NCBI GenBank assembly: GCA_014871385.1
Contig: CM026421.1
Coordinates: 18,883,981-18,947,980, forward strand
Direction of reading: 5' to 3'
DNA from: Ceratodon purpureus
Taxonomy: Eukaryota > Streptophyta > Bryopsida > Pseudoditrichales > Ditrichaceae
Length of the DNA: 64,000 nt
Positions 35,224 to 47,876 of the stretch are shown in pieces. The notes beneath the pieces are model-generated. The model saw only the letters and a list, made by a program, of their open reading frames with translations. It was not told the origin of the DNA and made no database searches. A program made the position numbers and the translations under genes. Numbering within the stretch: the first letter of the stretch is position 1; each line of letters starts with the position of its first letter.

Positions 35224-38200
35224 TTAGAACACGGGGCACCCCTTTTTCACAATCCCGGGATGCGTAGGGCAGGTTGCTAGGGGGCAATTATCAAGGTTCT
35301 CACCCCACCAGGACATGTTCTTCTCTTCTAGTTGAAGAACGAAGTAGAGGAGGACTCCCATAAATGCCAGTCCCGCATCAAGAGCTGCAGAGAGTACATA
35401 ATTGTAGCGCTGCCACCATACCTTTCGGTATTTAAACACTACATAGTTGAAGATGAAACCAACCATGAACCAGGAGGTGTAATTTACAGCCGTGGCAGGG
35501 GGCATCATTCCCGTTGCCCCGATAAGAATTGGGGTGTAAACGTATGTGGGCCATTTCTTCTTTGGAAAGATCTTGTGCAAAATCCAGAATGGAACTGGTG
35601 CAACAGCTCCAGCCAAGAAAAACCAGTTGACAGCGTTGTAGTTTCCAAGTTTTCCAAACATTCGCTTCGGTCCTATGAGACCCCATATGACTGATGCGTC
35701 AAAGAAAACCTGATCGGAGGGGCATGTCCATGGGCTATTAGCAGGAAGAATCTCTGCTTCACAGATATTCGGGATAGACGTCAACAACCACCATGCCGTG
35801 CCCAGATTCATGATCGCAGCAATCACTGTTCCAAGTATCTGCATGAAAATGAAAAGTTCATTGTCAATATTGGTCCAATTCAAAGTCTGACATAAGCCCG
35901 CACATAAGAAATTACAACACTCAAACTAATCATTGCGCTTTTAACATTGAGTTACGAGTATCGAAAACGACCCTGAACAAGTGAAACATTCGTTCCTTTA
36001 TCAATATGTCAGTAACGAAATGAAACTTATCTATCTGTACCGTAATCCTACTTCGATTTTCATAAACAAACATGGTTGAGGTTGATTTCACAGAAGGTTG
36101 AAAGAATCCTTCTTACCTGAACGTTGAACATGGCTCGTGGAGGAATTTTCATGTAGTGACCCAGCTTAAAATCAGAAAGGAAATAGACAGCTTGAGTCAT
36201 ACTGATGTATCCATATGTCTTGAAGCAAACATTCGCCACCGGTCTACCGGGGGATATTATACCCATCAAATACTCAGTGATGATGTTGAGTCCAGGTGTC
36301 TGTGATACCATCATGAATTATCAATATTAATCACATAGCTCTTAACAGAAATTGTCCGATTGCAGAAATCACATAAGCTACTACAGAGCAAATTCACGTC
36401 ACGAGGAGAAAGGCGTATGGTACAACAGAGTACACACCAGTAATGTCTTAGCCATGTACTATGAACCTTAGTTAGCAAAACAGATGTGAACGATTAGACA
36501 CTCCAGAAGGTAATTTCTAACGACAAAGAAAAGTTATGTACCTGATTAGTAATAGCAGTGATCACCCCGATTGGGAGAGTGAAGAAAAGAGCCAGCGCAC
36601 ATGCAAGGAGCACTCCCCACCATCGCAATTGCAGCTGCTCATTATACACCTCACATGCCGCAATAGAAATTATGATCATACTGGCCAGAATTCCGAGGAA
36701 CCAAACTTGAGGTACTTCTTTATATTTTCCCATCAACCGAGTGTGTACGTCAGGCTTTTCATTTAAGCTCGACTTGCTCCGCTGCCATATTTCCCTGAAA
36801 ATTCAACACAAGCCACCAAATTTGTCAAACAAATACAAGTTAATCTTCTAAAGTATTTGGAATCCTCAAATCTATAATTTCACATTGACACGATAATCTC
36901 TCCAACTTCGATTACAAGATTCAACGACTAATGGAACTGTTGGCCCGAAGAAAATATTAGTGGTACCAACATGTGCAGGGAGGTCTTGCTAACATATATG
37001 TATGTATTAGTATTTTTACTACTCACATCACTAAGTAATATCAAGCAGAAATGACAAGGGAGTTTGAGATGTATCATACCAGCCATGGAATAGCATAACG
37101 TGGGTTAAGGTGGATGTAAGAGCAGCGAATCCGACTCCGTAGGTGATAGCGAAAAATGTGCTTAGATGAAGTTGTCCATATTCTTCATAGGCGGCCTCAT
37201 CTAGGTGAAAGTTTGAGTTGATCACCTTATTGATGTCATAAGGCTGACCATTGCTTCTGAAAAACCGACTTGAAAAGAGAGGGAATGTTCTAGCGTGGTA
37301 TAGATCTGTGTAGTAAGAAATTGGAGTGATCACATACATAACTATAAGGAAACCCAAAAATATGTTGGCTATGGCAAAGAATGGTGTGGCCAGTGGGCTC
37401 CCAAGATAGGAAGAAACTGATGCCCAATCTAAGGCGAAAGCACCAACGCCGAGGCCTTTCATTCCTGATCCAACTTGTTGAGCTGTAACAGAACGCGGCC
37501 ATGCCCAGCAGACCCATGAAAGTGATGATAGTATGGCGAACATGTAGCCCGGAAGAGCATAGTAACAGAAACTGCAGGTTAACGCTATGAGGAAGAATTG
37601 GATGCGGGTCAGCCCTCCCTTCAGTCGAACATCTTTCTCATGGAGAGTCCTGAATACCACAAATATAAACAGTGATCGTGTTAAGCCATTGATACAACGC
37701 ATAAAAATTAAGCCCTCTCTCAAGGTCCTGTTTCAAGATAGAGCCTACAGATGGCTTACCTAAATAGGGATACTTGAACCAGATTTGCGGGCCACCACAT
37801 TTGCGCAGGTTTCACCAGATACTCTCGAAATATGCCCGCCCACCCGTACCCCATCATCTGCAGAGGCACGTTTCAAACGAATTCATGTCAAAGTATAATA
37901 GATTTCATTACGCTTCCACATTCATAAATGTGTATTTCTACACAACCATTAACATGATTTACCTAGGGAAAAAGCAGGTAAAGATTGAGCTAAGAACGAC
38001 ATTTGAGCTCCCACAACTGATATATGCCATCCAATTATGTACCAAATAGAGCAGACAAGGGAACACGACGATATATTCGATAGGAATGGTCATACCTGGG
38101 TGGTTATGGTGATCAGCAGTCCCACAAAGAATGTAATCTTCTTTTTGTAGTAAGCCTTCACTATTGTTACGATACCAATAGCATACGCCCCACCAGCGCC

Positions 38201-39083
38201 CGAGTTTGCGAAAATAGTTATAAGCACATGTTCCTTCACATTAAAAGGCCCAGGATTCATGGTCCATTTCCAATTGGTAAAAGGAACTCTGTACACTGTA
38301 GTTGGTAAAGTTGCCGCCATCAGGCGTCCCAGAGGCAAAGCTGCGATTTGAGCAGAGACTGCCCCGATTCCCAGAGGCTCAGACCGGTATGAGAAAAACT
38401 GGTTGAGGAACGCAAGTATTGCACATGAAAGAATACCCAATGTCCACATCCGAAATGTGTACACCGGAGTCGATGGGTCGTCAACAGTAGACACTGTGAG
38501 GGCCACCTCCTCAATAGGTGATTGATCCGGAACAGCTTCTTCTCCATCTAGACCCTTCAACTTCTGCTCATTACTGACGTAATTGGAGTTGTCTGCACCA
38601 CCAGCCCCAAATCTTTTCAATCGAATGAAATAAAAAACAAGAAAACGACTGGCCGCATTACATAAATACAGGCGCCCAAGCTTGACCGCACAAACCTTCA
38701 ACAGAAAAAAAGACACAACACAGAACTTGGTTTTCATACTAACGAAGAGAGTTAACACTACTAGAGCCAGAGGACGAAACAAGATTTCCACAAGGTTGAC
38801 ATTAGAGACAATAATGTATGCTCCTACAGTTACACGAAGTCAAGCAAGATTCAGATGAAAAGGAAGGAGAGCATTTCAGCAGTTAGCGTTAGGAGAGTTT
38901 GTTGAAGATGTGCCCATGGAGAGAAGGATTTGAGAGAACACCTGTAGGTTTCACCGGAGACTCTTGGTGGTTGTGACTGCTGTTGTCATGGTGCTCCATA
39001 TTATGCTCATGGTTGTTCTTCTCAGGAACTTCTTCCGCAGAGGAATCCACGACCGGAGCGGTGTCTTCTGTCTGTGGAGCCAT
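35224..39083 (-). CDS. OPT-family oligopeptide transporter
   Basis: Seven minus-strand exons: 39083-38942, 38592-38096, 37857-37760, 37649-37080, 36794-36542, 36299-36117 and 35838-35224. All junctions are GT-AG and in frame, giving 785 residues. OPT proteins move small peptides or metal-chelator complexes with protons across the plasma membrane. Family landmarks: [105 protein letters not shown], and the C-terminal GGAV-like [17 protein letters not shown]. About fourteen to sixteen hydrophobic segments are spread over the chain. The hydrophilic N-terminus (residues about 21-40) is His-rich ([17 protein letters not shown]). The first intron donor, ACAG|GTGTTC, is weak. The length is slightly above the usual 700-760, due to the N-terminus. 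Confidence 0.95.
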
Positions 39084-41762
39084 GGCCTTCGCTCTTTCTC
39101 TGCCGCTTGGACAACAAATCAGTGTCTTCGTCGCTAAAACAGTCTCACTACTAAATAACTGTCAACTCCGAGCCACCCACCTCACACCAGCCACGTCCTC
39201 CCCTCCTCAACACTTCTCCCTTCTGTGGCCCTTTCCGAGGACCTTGGTGTCCTCTACGGGAGAGCAACCGCCGGATTAAGTACCCCCCCGCTCCAAATAA
39301 TCACTGCAACATCTCCCCATTGCCACATATCCGACCCCTTAGTGCTCATCACCTATCTATCGCCAACTTCAAACACCCCTTCAGGTTGGCTCCCGAGCTG
39401 CAGTGATTGTACCCCCAAACTTACTTGACGAGTATCTATTCCAAGAGATTAAAGCAGTCCTTTTTTAAAATACAGATTCTCAGGTGGCTATTATGACGTG
39501 CAGGATTCAAGGAAGATTTCCCAAACACAATGCCCAAGGTGACGAAATCATTCTCAACAGCATGAACGAAGCAAATGAAAATAACTGAAGCAACATGGGG
39601 CTGGAAAATGAAAGCGAGCTCCCCACCCGTAAGCTTATTCACTCATATCCCGAAGCATACAGCACAGACGAGTTCATTGAAAAAAAAAAAAAGGCTTTGC
39701 ACACAAACCGAAGAAGACTCACCCCCGCTGAATGCTAAAGCTTATAATGACTATCACAAAGGGATATCAGCATTGTCAAAGGCGGGTGAGAAAATTCAGA
39801 TACAACCGAGACTACATCCACAGTAGCCGGTACTACACTAATTGGCCTCACCGACCGACAAGCTGCTCACAACCGTACCCTCCGCCCCATTCTTCCTCTC
39901 TCCCCCGCTTCCCTCCGCACCCAACCCCTCCCTTACCAAAGTCACCACCTCAATCATTCCGCCGGACCAAAAAGTCCGCATGCAGATGCAGGCTCAGATT
40001 CCGCAGTCATCCCTGTTGTACAATAATCAGCCCCTACCGTGATACCATATCATTACAATGAATGCACCAAGACGCAAAGACGTACATGGCGTTGCAATGA
40101 TCCAGTACCCCCAACCCCAACCCCAACCCAACCCACATCGATCTCACCAAGAAACTACAACCTCACCCCCATTCCATTCCATGGCTTCCGGAAAAAAAAA
40201 ACAACCACCCTCATCATTCAATTACCAAAAAAAAAAAAACCACAACAACCGAAACTGATTAATTCAACAGAAGCAGACGCATGCAAGTTGCAAGTTGCAG
40301 GTTCATACACATTATAATTCCCAAGACAGCACCTGCAGGCTGCAACTTACAACATGCAGTAAGTCATGATCAGTACTCACCGCTGACACGCACATTGAAT
40401 GAATGAACATGATGACTCGATTGACATGAAACAGTACGAAGACCAACAGTGGGACTGTGGAGGTGGAGGGCAAATGTGGGAACTTGGGACGGGGCGGAAG
40501 AATTAGTAGGAGAAAAAGGGAGGGAGGCTGGAGCAACCACCGAGACGGGGATAATTAGGGTTGGCAGGGATCGTGGACAAGAAGTACACTGCACCTTGAA
40601 GGGGATCAGGACTGCCGAGGCCAGGAGTTAAGTCGGAGTTTTGGGCCAATGCAAGCTCCACTCACACAGACACACTAACAGACAGCCCAACTGACGGTGC
40701 CATCAATGCAGACATCGCTCCCACATGCCCGGACTCCGGCTATACCCTCCTCGCAGGGTGATATGCCCAATGTGGTTGTCTTTCGATTCACGTCTGGTTA
40801 AGTCTGAGTTCGGATGGCATAACCGACGCTAGTAAAAGCGCCGGACCTGTCGATGGAATCCATGATGCTGGCCTTGCATCGGTACCCCGGATCCTAGCCT
40901 AGGCAATTGTACCAGGGGACATACACCTAGCAACAAATGTGAAATGCAAATGAGGAGATTATGTGTTCCACGATGTAATCTCCATTTCAGATAGACCCTG
41001 ACAACCAACTTCGGTAAAGAAAAGTTTTGGACTATGAGTTCAGGTTGAATCACAACTGTAAATATTCCACCTTCATGTGCACTGGAAAATCTATGTTGCT
41101 GACCACTGATTGCACTGGTGCACGTATTTTGGGCTACTGATCATCATGTGCTCGTGGTGAACGGGCCCTCCCGAAACTGGGCTCCCTACCTTGTTACCAG
41201 TAAACAGGGAGTTTTGTTGGAGTTTAATTTGTTTGAGTTTTGTTGGAGTTTAATTTGTTTGAGTTTTGTTCAATGAGTTTTGTTTTGAGTTTTGTTTGAG
41301 GTGTTTTGTTTTGAGTTTTTGGCGAGTCAAGGCGTCCAGACGTGCAGAGAGCGAGAGCCCAACTGATGGAGGTACCAATCATGAATGGCATGATCAGTTT
41401 CATACCTCAGTGGAATGGCATATCCGGTGAGGGTGTGTCCAGGGGCGATGTTTGGACTGACAATCTGGGATTCTGGTGGGATGGTGTGACATTCCACCCA
41501 CCTGCATTATTCGGGGGCATTTGGTGATCAGTTTGTCAGCATCCAAAACCACGATCTCTGCATAAGTTATCTGATGTTGAAACTCGGTGATGGTGATCAT
41601 GTTGAGTGAGGAAGGCGGTGGAGTGGTTTTTACTTCTTCCGGTCGAGGGAGTAGTCTACTCTTCCTTCATACATGAGCCGTTGATACACAGACTGCATGC
41701 CGTATATTACGTACTAGTCTCTTCTTGGGGCTGATTAAGGGAGAACATTAATTGGAGTTTAA
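39084..41762. other. Upstream region of OPT and intergenic DNA
   Basis: 39.1-39.4 kb is the presumed OPT promoter and leader. 39.8-40.3 kb is C-rich on the + strand. A perfect 26-bp tandem pair lies at 41211-41262 (listed separately). No gene is supported. Confidence 0.4.
41211..41262. repeat. Perfect 26-bp tandem repeat, two copies
   Basis: Two identical units beginning GTTTTGTTGGAG at 41211 and 41237, followed to about 41320 by degenerate GAGTTTTGTT variants. Confidence 0.9.
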
Positions 41763-42308
41763 CCCTTTAACGTCCCGATTCATCACTGTTTTCAAAGATT
41801 TGTTATAAAATGGTTGATGAAAATGAAAAATGGATTTGATGCACAAAACAAAGTTGTAGATGTCAATGTGAAGTTAACATCCGTACGGTTAGATTCATCA
41901 TATTTATTAATAATATTTTTAAAGTAATTTTGCAAGGTTTTCCTTTGTAATTCAATTTAAAATCCAAAATTAACACTAATTTTTTTTAAAATATTGTAAT
42001 GAGATTGGAATAACATGCATTACAAGATGGTATAGTTTCCATTATTTGATTCTACTTATTATGAAAAATCATGTTTAAGGTCTCTCTTTCTGAACTAAGA
42101 TTGAAACTTGATATAAATCACTTTTGTAATTTTTCAAAAATTCACATTATCTTATTCTCAAAATCCAAACCGTACAAATAGTATAAAACTAGCACAAGAA
42201 TTGGAAAAAAAAAAAAAAATGGATGAAAAACATCCTGCAGGACAGAAAACGAGGTGCTGAAATTCATCCGGCGTCCAAATTCTGGACGCCGGCGCGTTAA
42301 AGGGTTAA
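41759..42308. mobile_element. Short non-autonomous TTAA-flanked element with hairpin end (second member)
   Basis: The element proper is 41763-42304 (542 bp), starting CCCTTTAACG and ending CGTTAAAGGG, a perfect 10-bp terminal inverted repeat. Flanks are TTAA on both sides (41759-41762 and 42305-42308). Immediately inside the right end is a perfect 9-bp-stem hairpin, CCGGCGTCC/GGACGCCGG with a 7-nt loop (42268-42292). The ends resemble those of the element at 5310-5543 (CCCTTAAACGTC), and the hairpin sits in the same place with a different sequence. The internal AT-rich body has no coding frame. The piggyBac assignment is inference. Confidence 0.75.
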
Positions 42309-43044
42309 CATGTCACTTCTTCCTTGCTTCTCCCGCAAGGTGATATAATTGGTTTAGCTCAAACTCACTATTAGGTTTAGAGCATGTTTTCCCTCGGCGA
42401 TAAACCTTGATGACACCCATTGGTTGGGACAGAAAGCTCCCTACTCATATTTTATTGATGCAAAAAAATCAATGAATTAATTTAAGATTTTAAAAATATG
42501 TTAAAATTATCTAAAAGTAATGAAGTGGGTTCCAAAGACTTATTCAAGGTCTTGATTCCATTAAAAAAAAATCAAAATTACTAAAGGAAAACCATAGATT
42601 CTTTAAAATCAAAAGTAACGAGAAGACGATGAAAGGGACGGTCTGCCTTATCATTAAGACAAGGGCGAGTTTTATTGCAAGGGCATATTTTCATGTGAAA
42701 CTTTAGTATTATTTTTGTGGAGGATGTGTGATTTGAAGAAATGAAAGAATGGCATGCCCACCATTGCAATGGGCTTTGTTAAATTTTTTGTTTGAGAGAA
42801 GAAAAAGGCATAGTAATGGAAAGTCTTACATCAATGATTACGATAGTACCAAAGCAAGTTAGTCCAAAAATAATTTTATAGATAGAAAATTAAAAAAATC
42901 AAAAAATTATGAAGATGGATAGATAAAAACAGAATAAAATATTTTTTAATATTTTATTATTTCAAGTTATTTGAGAATTTTGGTGCTTTTTTGCTAAAAA
43001 TGACAAAAGAATTCAATATTTTTGAAGGTGAATCTTATTTTTCA

Positions 43045-43047
<3 letters not shown>
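42309..43047. other. AT-rich block, no supported gene
   Basis: No coding or structural feature stands out. Confidence 0.4.

Positions 43048-43093
<46 letters not shown>
43048..43093. repeat. AT dinucleotide microsatellite, about 23 units
   Basis: An uninterrupted (AT)n run. Long AT runs are common in AT-rich plant intergenic DNA and can extrude cruciforms. Confidence 0.95.
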
Positions 43094-43096
<3 letters not shown>

Positions 43097-43806
43097 TGCA
43101 ACTGGAAGAAAACTTGCTATAGTGCTATGGTAATCAGTCAATCATGCTACCAAAAAAATTGTCGAAAATATTGTGAACAAATTGGACTAGATTAAGGTTT
43201 TACAAGAAACTATAAACAACATGTATTCAACTTTGATTTAAGTTTAAGTATTAGAGTTACGATGCAAAAGTTATGGATTTTAGAAGTATCTGCTCTTAAT
43301 ATGGACATTTAGTGACAAATCAAAATCTCCCATTTTCTTCCAAGTTGCTCGTCACTCATAGGGGCAAAAGGTGACAAGATTAAATTTCAAAGAATGGACA
43401 CTTTTGTAAAATAATGGGCACAATATTTTTTCATTCCTATACATTGATGACAGTTTTCAACTAATAGACAGTTTTCATTTAATTTATTGTTTCTATCTAA
43501 AGGGATTGTCTTCATTCCTATTTTTTTTCAATCAAATGATACATATCATCCAAAACTTAATTTGCATCCAAAATATTTTTTTTCATTTACAAAAAATCTT
43601 ACATAAAATCTTCATTTTTCATCAAAACTTGATATATATAATATCTCATCCAATATCTATGATGTGGCAGAGGTCCATTTCTACAACCCACTATTTTCAA
43701 AAGTGCCCTTCGAAGTTACATAGAAATATACCATGTCAGCTTCAAAAAATTATGGAAATTCAAGTTTTACTTCAATTGCATTGAAATTTTTTGTAGTTCT
43801 TTATCT

Positions 43807-44571
43807 CATTAACCTTTAAATGCCTATGATGAATTCATATCAAAAATTGTCTTTCAACACTCTTCATTAAAGTTGAAATCTCGTCTTCAATGAATTTTCA
43901 AAAATTACGCTTTACAAATTTGAAATAGGCAACTTCATATTCTCTTTCAAAAATGACTTGAAAATGTACAGATAATTATTCAAAAGAAAAAACCTAGATT
44001 TGCATCTTCAAAAGTTATGTAAATTAGAATATAATGTAGAAAAAGAGGAAAACTAAATTGTTGATTACATCCACATAAAAGTGAATAATGTTGATTCCAA
44101 CCGTAAAAATGATGTGATACATAACCAAAAGTTGTTTCCTTTTCTATTTTTTAAAGTTATTAAAATTGAATTTAAAATGAGTTATTAAAGTTATTTTTCA
44201 CAAAGGTTTGATTAAAGTACTAGCATAACATGACTTGTCATATCTCTTACCTTACTTATTGGAATGGACACAATCAAAGCATCTTATGCAAATATAAATC
44301 TCTACAAAATAATGGTATTTTTATTTATTTTAAAAATATACATTTGAAATTTTTTGTAGATGTCCGCGTTGAGATTTCAAACCTTCAACCATTTTTAACT
44401 TTTGCATTGCAAATCCAAATCTTATGAAACAAAGCTTGATATGTACATAATGATCCATATACAAAATTTTAGAACTTGATAATTATTTTTGACACTGAGA
44501 TCCTGCCCCAAATAGCGGACAACCACATTTTGGTTGCATTGGAGTTTAGGGATTAAAATGAATATGTTTAC
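43807..44571. mobile_element. Possible decayed third TTAA-type element
   Basis: The left side reads TTAACCTTTAAATGCC (from about 43809). On the right, GGAGTTTAGGGATTAA (ending about 44565) is preceded by a 6-bp-stem hairpin CAACCA/TGGTTG (about 44521-44537). Only about 7 of 12 end positions match, so the call rests mainly on the same end-plus-hairpin layout as the two better elements. Confidence 0.25.
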
Positions 44572-46980
44572 CATATGGATTTCCAATTGGACATGTTTAG
44601 ATTATCCTTTTGCTAATTTTGAATTTGAAGAATGTAAGGCATTTTTAGTACACCGCCTTTTTCAAAATTAAGGATTTCTCTTACTTCATAAGCCCATATG
44701 GGGCTCAAACTTTGTCAGCATAGTGTCCAAAAAAACTTTAAAAGTGACTTTAAAACTTAAGATTTCTCAATTTGTTCAATAAATTGTGCTCAAATTTGGT
44801 ATGCATTTTTTTGGATAAGGTAGGTATAAGATATTACGTTTACATATTCCATTTTAAGTCTAGGTTTAGAAATTAATGGGTTGCAATCAGTAAGAACATG
44901 TTTTTTGCAGTTTAGCTTCAAAAATACTAAGAATTTTTATGGATTAAAGTATTACTTGTCTACAATAAACATATGGCAAACAAAATTTGAAATATAGATT
45001 TTGTATAAGATTTTATCTCAACCATCATATATGGTATCCTTAGTCACAAAATTAATTCAATAAGTTTTAAATGAATTAAATTTATTGCCAAATTTACTTT
45101 CAAAATGTGTTTATTGAAATACAATCAAATTTTCATTAATCATTTTATTTTCCTTGTTGATTAAAATTTACTAAACTTTTTAACTTTAATTTAATCTGTT
45201 CTACCATTTGAATCTAGATAATGAAGACAATAAAAATACTCTTGTTGAAGACTTTTCAATAACAAGATGTCATCAAACCTATATATATAAATTTGAGGTC
45301 TATTTTACAAATGTTCAATCAATTATAGCATCCCTATGTTCAATATGTACTGAGAAAATGTTGCTCCAATTGATGTTTTTTCATTCAAAAATGATACATG
45401 TTTAATTGATTTTACATCATATTCTTGTGTAATTTTCTAAAATCGATGATCGGTGTTATCAACCCTAAATATTTATTCAAGGCTATCATTATTTGTACAC
45501 AAAATGAATATTCTTACCACAAGCAAAGATACCAATAACATTCATGTAGAGAATCTCCAAAATTACAAAGGTTAAAAATAACCATCAAAATCACACAGTT
45601 CTAATATTTTGAAGTCTATCGATGTGGGCGACACTAACTAGAGTAGTTGTACCGCGTAACGAGTCATATTACTGTAACGTTGCAAGTCAAATGGTCCGTT
45701 TGAGATGGGCAATGCATAAAAGGTGTAGGAAGCAGTGCTGGAGTTCATGGCTGACCTAACCTCTGAACAACCATCTCCATTTCCAAAACCTACTCGTGCA
45801 TGGTACAACAAAATGAAATCTGAACAACAAGCACAGTGAAATCTAACTGAATAGCATGAATGCTGGTATATTCTTGGTGTGCAACATCATCTCGAGTAGG
45901 TGAAGGGATCTTGGAATGGATCATTGGACTTCTTTTTTATGTAGAAAGACTCTGCACTTTGGTGTAGTAGAAGCAGACTCACACTCAGGTGTACCCTCGT
46001 AATCGCGCATTGCTGCGTGATCCTGTGACTTAGAATTTCTCCACAAAAATAACAATATAAACCGAGTCTGTGCTCTCCATACCTGTTCTCTCTATTTTCA
46101 CAACATACAGATCTTATCACATGTTTTATTATACCTTTTTGTGTTGTGTTTTAGCAGTGTTAAATGCTGTAGACCCTCTATTTCATGGTAAGGGTGAAGT
46201 TGCTCTTCATACCTCCTCTGTGTACCGTATGTTAATAGCAGGTTTATTCATGAATAATTTGTATCTATAATAGAATCCATTTAGGTGAATTTTCGTTGAA
46301 TTTTAGATGAATTTGGGCCAATGAAAGAGCTCAAAGCCTCCTTTGAGAGCCAAAAAGCCAATATATTTTAAAATACATTGGAATTAACAAAATTCATTGG
46401 AATTAACGTATTTAGATGGTAAAGAGATAAGTGTACTCCAAATATAGGAATATAGAATAAAAAATCTATAAATTACATTTATTTTTGGAACAAAAAACAA
46501 AAAGACTAGAGGTAAACACCTTTTTTTCTAATGTGTCCTAAAGACACGGGTCCTATATATTAGTTTTAAAATAAGAAAATAAGAGAACTAAGAATTAAAC
46601 AAAAATACAAAAAATCTAAATATTTGTCTATTTTTAGTCATATGTGGATATTTTTAGTATTTTTTTCAAAACAAAACACAAATAATCAAGTTTTTGATGG
46701 ACAAATCTTATCTTTTGATAAAAATTACTTTTTCTATGGGATTAAACTTGCTATCGACATATGGTATCATAGACACAAGTGCCAAAAACTTGTGACAATT
46801 CTTTAGGAGCCAAGATTCTTTTACTATTATTTTACCATATTACATTGGTGAACAAAACCATGCTACAATTTTGAAGCTCTAATAAACTCTATATAGTTTC
46901 CAATCATCAATAAATAAAATAATTTATTTCAACTATTATTTTATTACTAGGTATAGAGCACTTCCTATTTATTAATGGAA
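44572..46980. other. AT-rich gene-poor block
   Basis: No gene is supported. 45.6-46.2 kb has more balanced composition, but its short frames (45887-46120 minus, 46070-46270 +) are unrecognised. The frame at 46624-46806 (+) just upstream of the decayed coding unit is of unknown status. Confidence 0.35.
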
Positions 46981-47093
46981 ATTTAGAATAGGTTAAAAAA
47001 AGGTTGTATTTGTTTCAAATGTATGTTCTTTGTTTATCTATAGTTGTCTTGCAACTAAGATACTACTACAAATTTGAAATGTTTGTGTCACAG

Positions 47094-47876
47094 GTATGGA
47101 TTATAAGTATGGGTTACAAGAATTGTTCATCCATTTGTGCATGTGTGTGGAGTGGCTGTCACTTGACTTACAAAGAAAGTGCAAAAGAATTCTTTGATGA
47201 AAAAGTGGTATTCGAAATTTAAATCTTAATTATAATAGTAGATGAAGGTTGGTTGACTGTAATCACGTCATCAATGTCAAGTCATGTCACTCTATGTAGA
47301 AAGAAAAGTACATAAGGTCTTACTTAAAGGGCTCTTTGAAAAAAATTGATGTAGCAAAGTTAAGAAAAGACATGGAGACATGCAATATATCCAATCATTT
47401 CCACATCATGCATGTTAAAATAGATTGATATTGTATGTCTAAGGTTCTTTATATCTTGTTGAGAGACAACAAAGAGATTTTTAAATACATTGTGATTTTT
47501 ACGTGGCAAGTGTCCAAGATTTTGCGAATTTTTAAGATGTTAAAGTGAATATTGAATTTTTGAAAAATAAAGGTTTTGTACTAGAAAATAATATTGATGA
47601 AGATATGGTTTTGTGTGATGATGTAAGAGATGTCAAAAAAGTAGAACTTATAGATCAGGTTTTTTAAGTGATGATGTAAGAGATCTCAATGAAGAAGAAC
47701 TTATCGAATCATATGTTTCAAGTAATGATATAAGAGACGTCAACAAAGGAGAGCTTACAAAATCAAATGTTTCACGTGACGATGTAAAAAATGTCAAGCA
47801 ATGACCATTGCTACGTGACGATGTAAAACATTTCAACCAAAAATCAATACTTTGTCGATCAAGCCACCTCGTACCC
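47094..47876 (+). pseudogene. Decayed methyltransferase-like unit with acidic repeat tail, copy A
   Basis: After an acceptor-like CACAG, an exon-like frame (47094-47222) includes SSICACVWSGCHL, then KEFFDEKVV. This aligns with ASIRACKSINRHV, then YKEVLVPLL in copy B at 51.6 kb, and the DNA at this point also matches (CATCCATT-G-GC-TG). About 350 bp further right, a frame reads NIDEDMVLCDDVRDV, the same MVLCDD motif that opens the tail of copy B, followed by degenerate repeats of a 54-bp unit (47632-47835). Stops interrupt the tail. The order, a motif-I-like segment then an MVLCDD tail, is the same in both copies, so I read both as remnants of one gene family. No intact methyltransferase motif survives here. 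Confidence 0.5.
47632..47835 (+). repeat. Degenerate 54-bp coding tandem repeat
   Basis: The core GATGTAAGAGATGTC and variants recur about every 54 bp (roughly 47618, 47671, 47725), with shorter, more decayed units near 47778 and 47818. The translation repeats an 18-residue unit of the type DDVRDVNKxEL...S. Because the unit length is a multiple of three and the units keep one frame apart from a few stops, it was probably expanded as protein-coding sequence. Confidence 0.75.
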
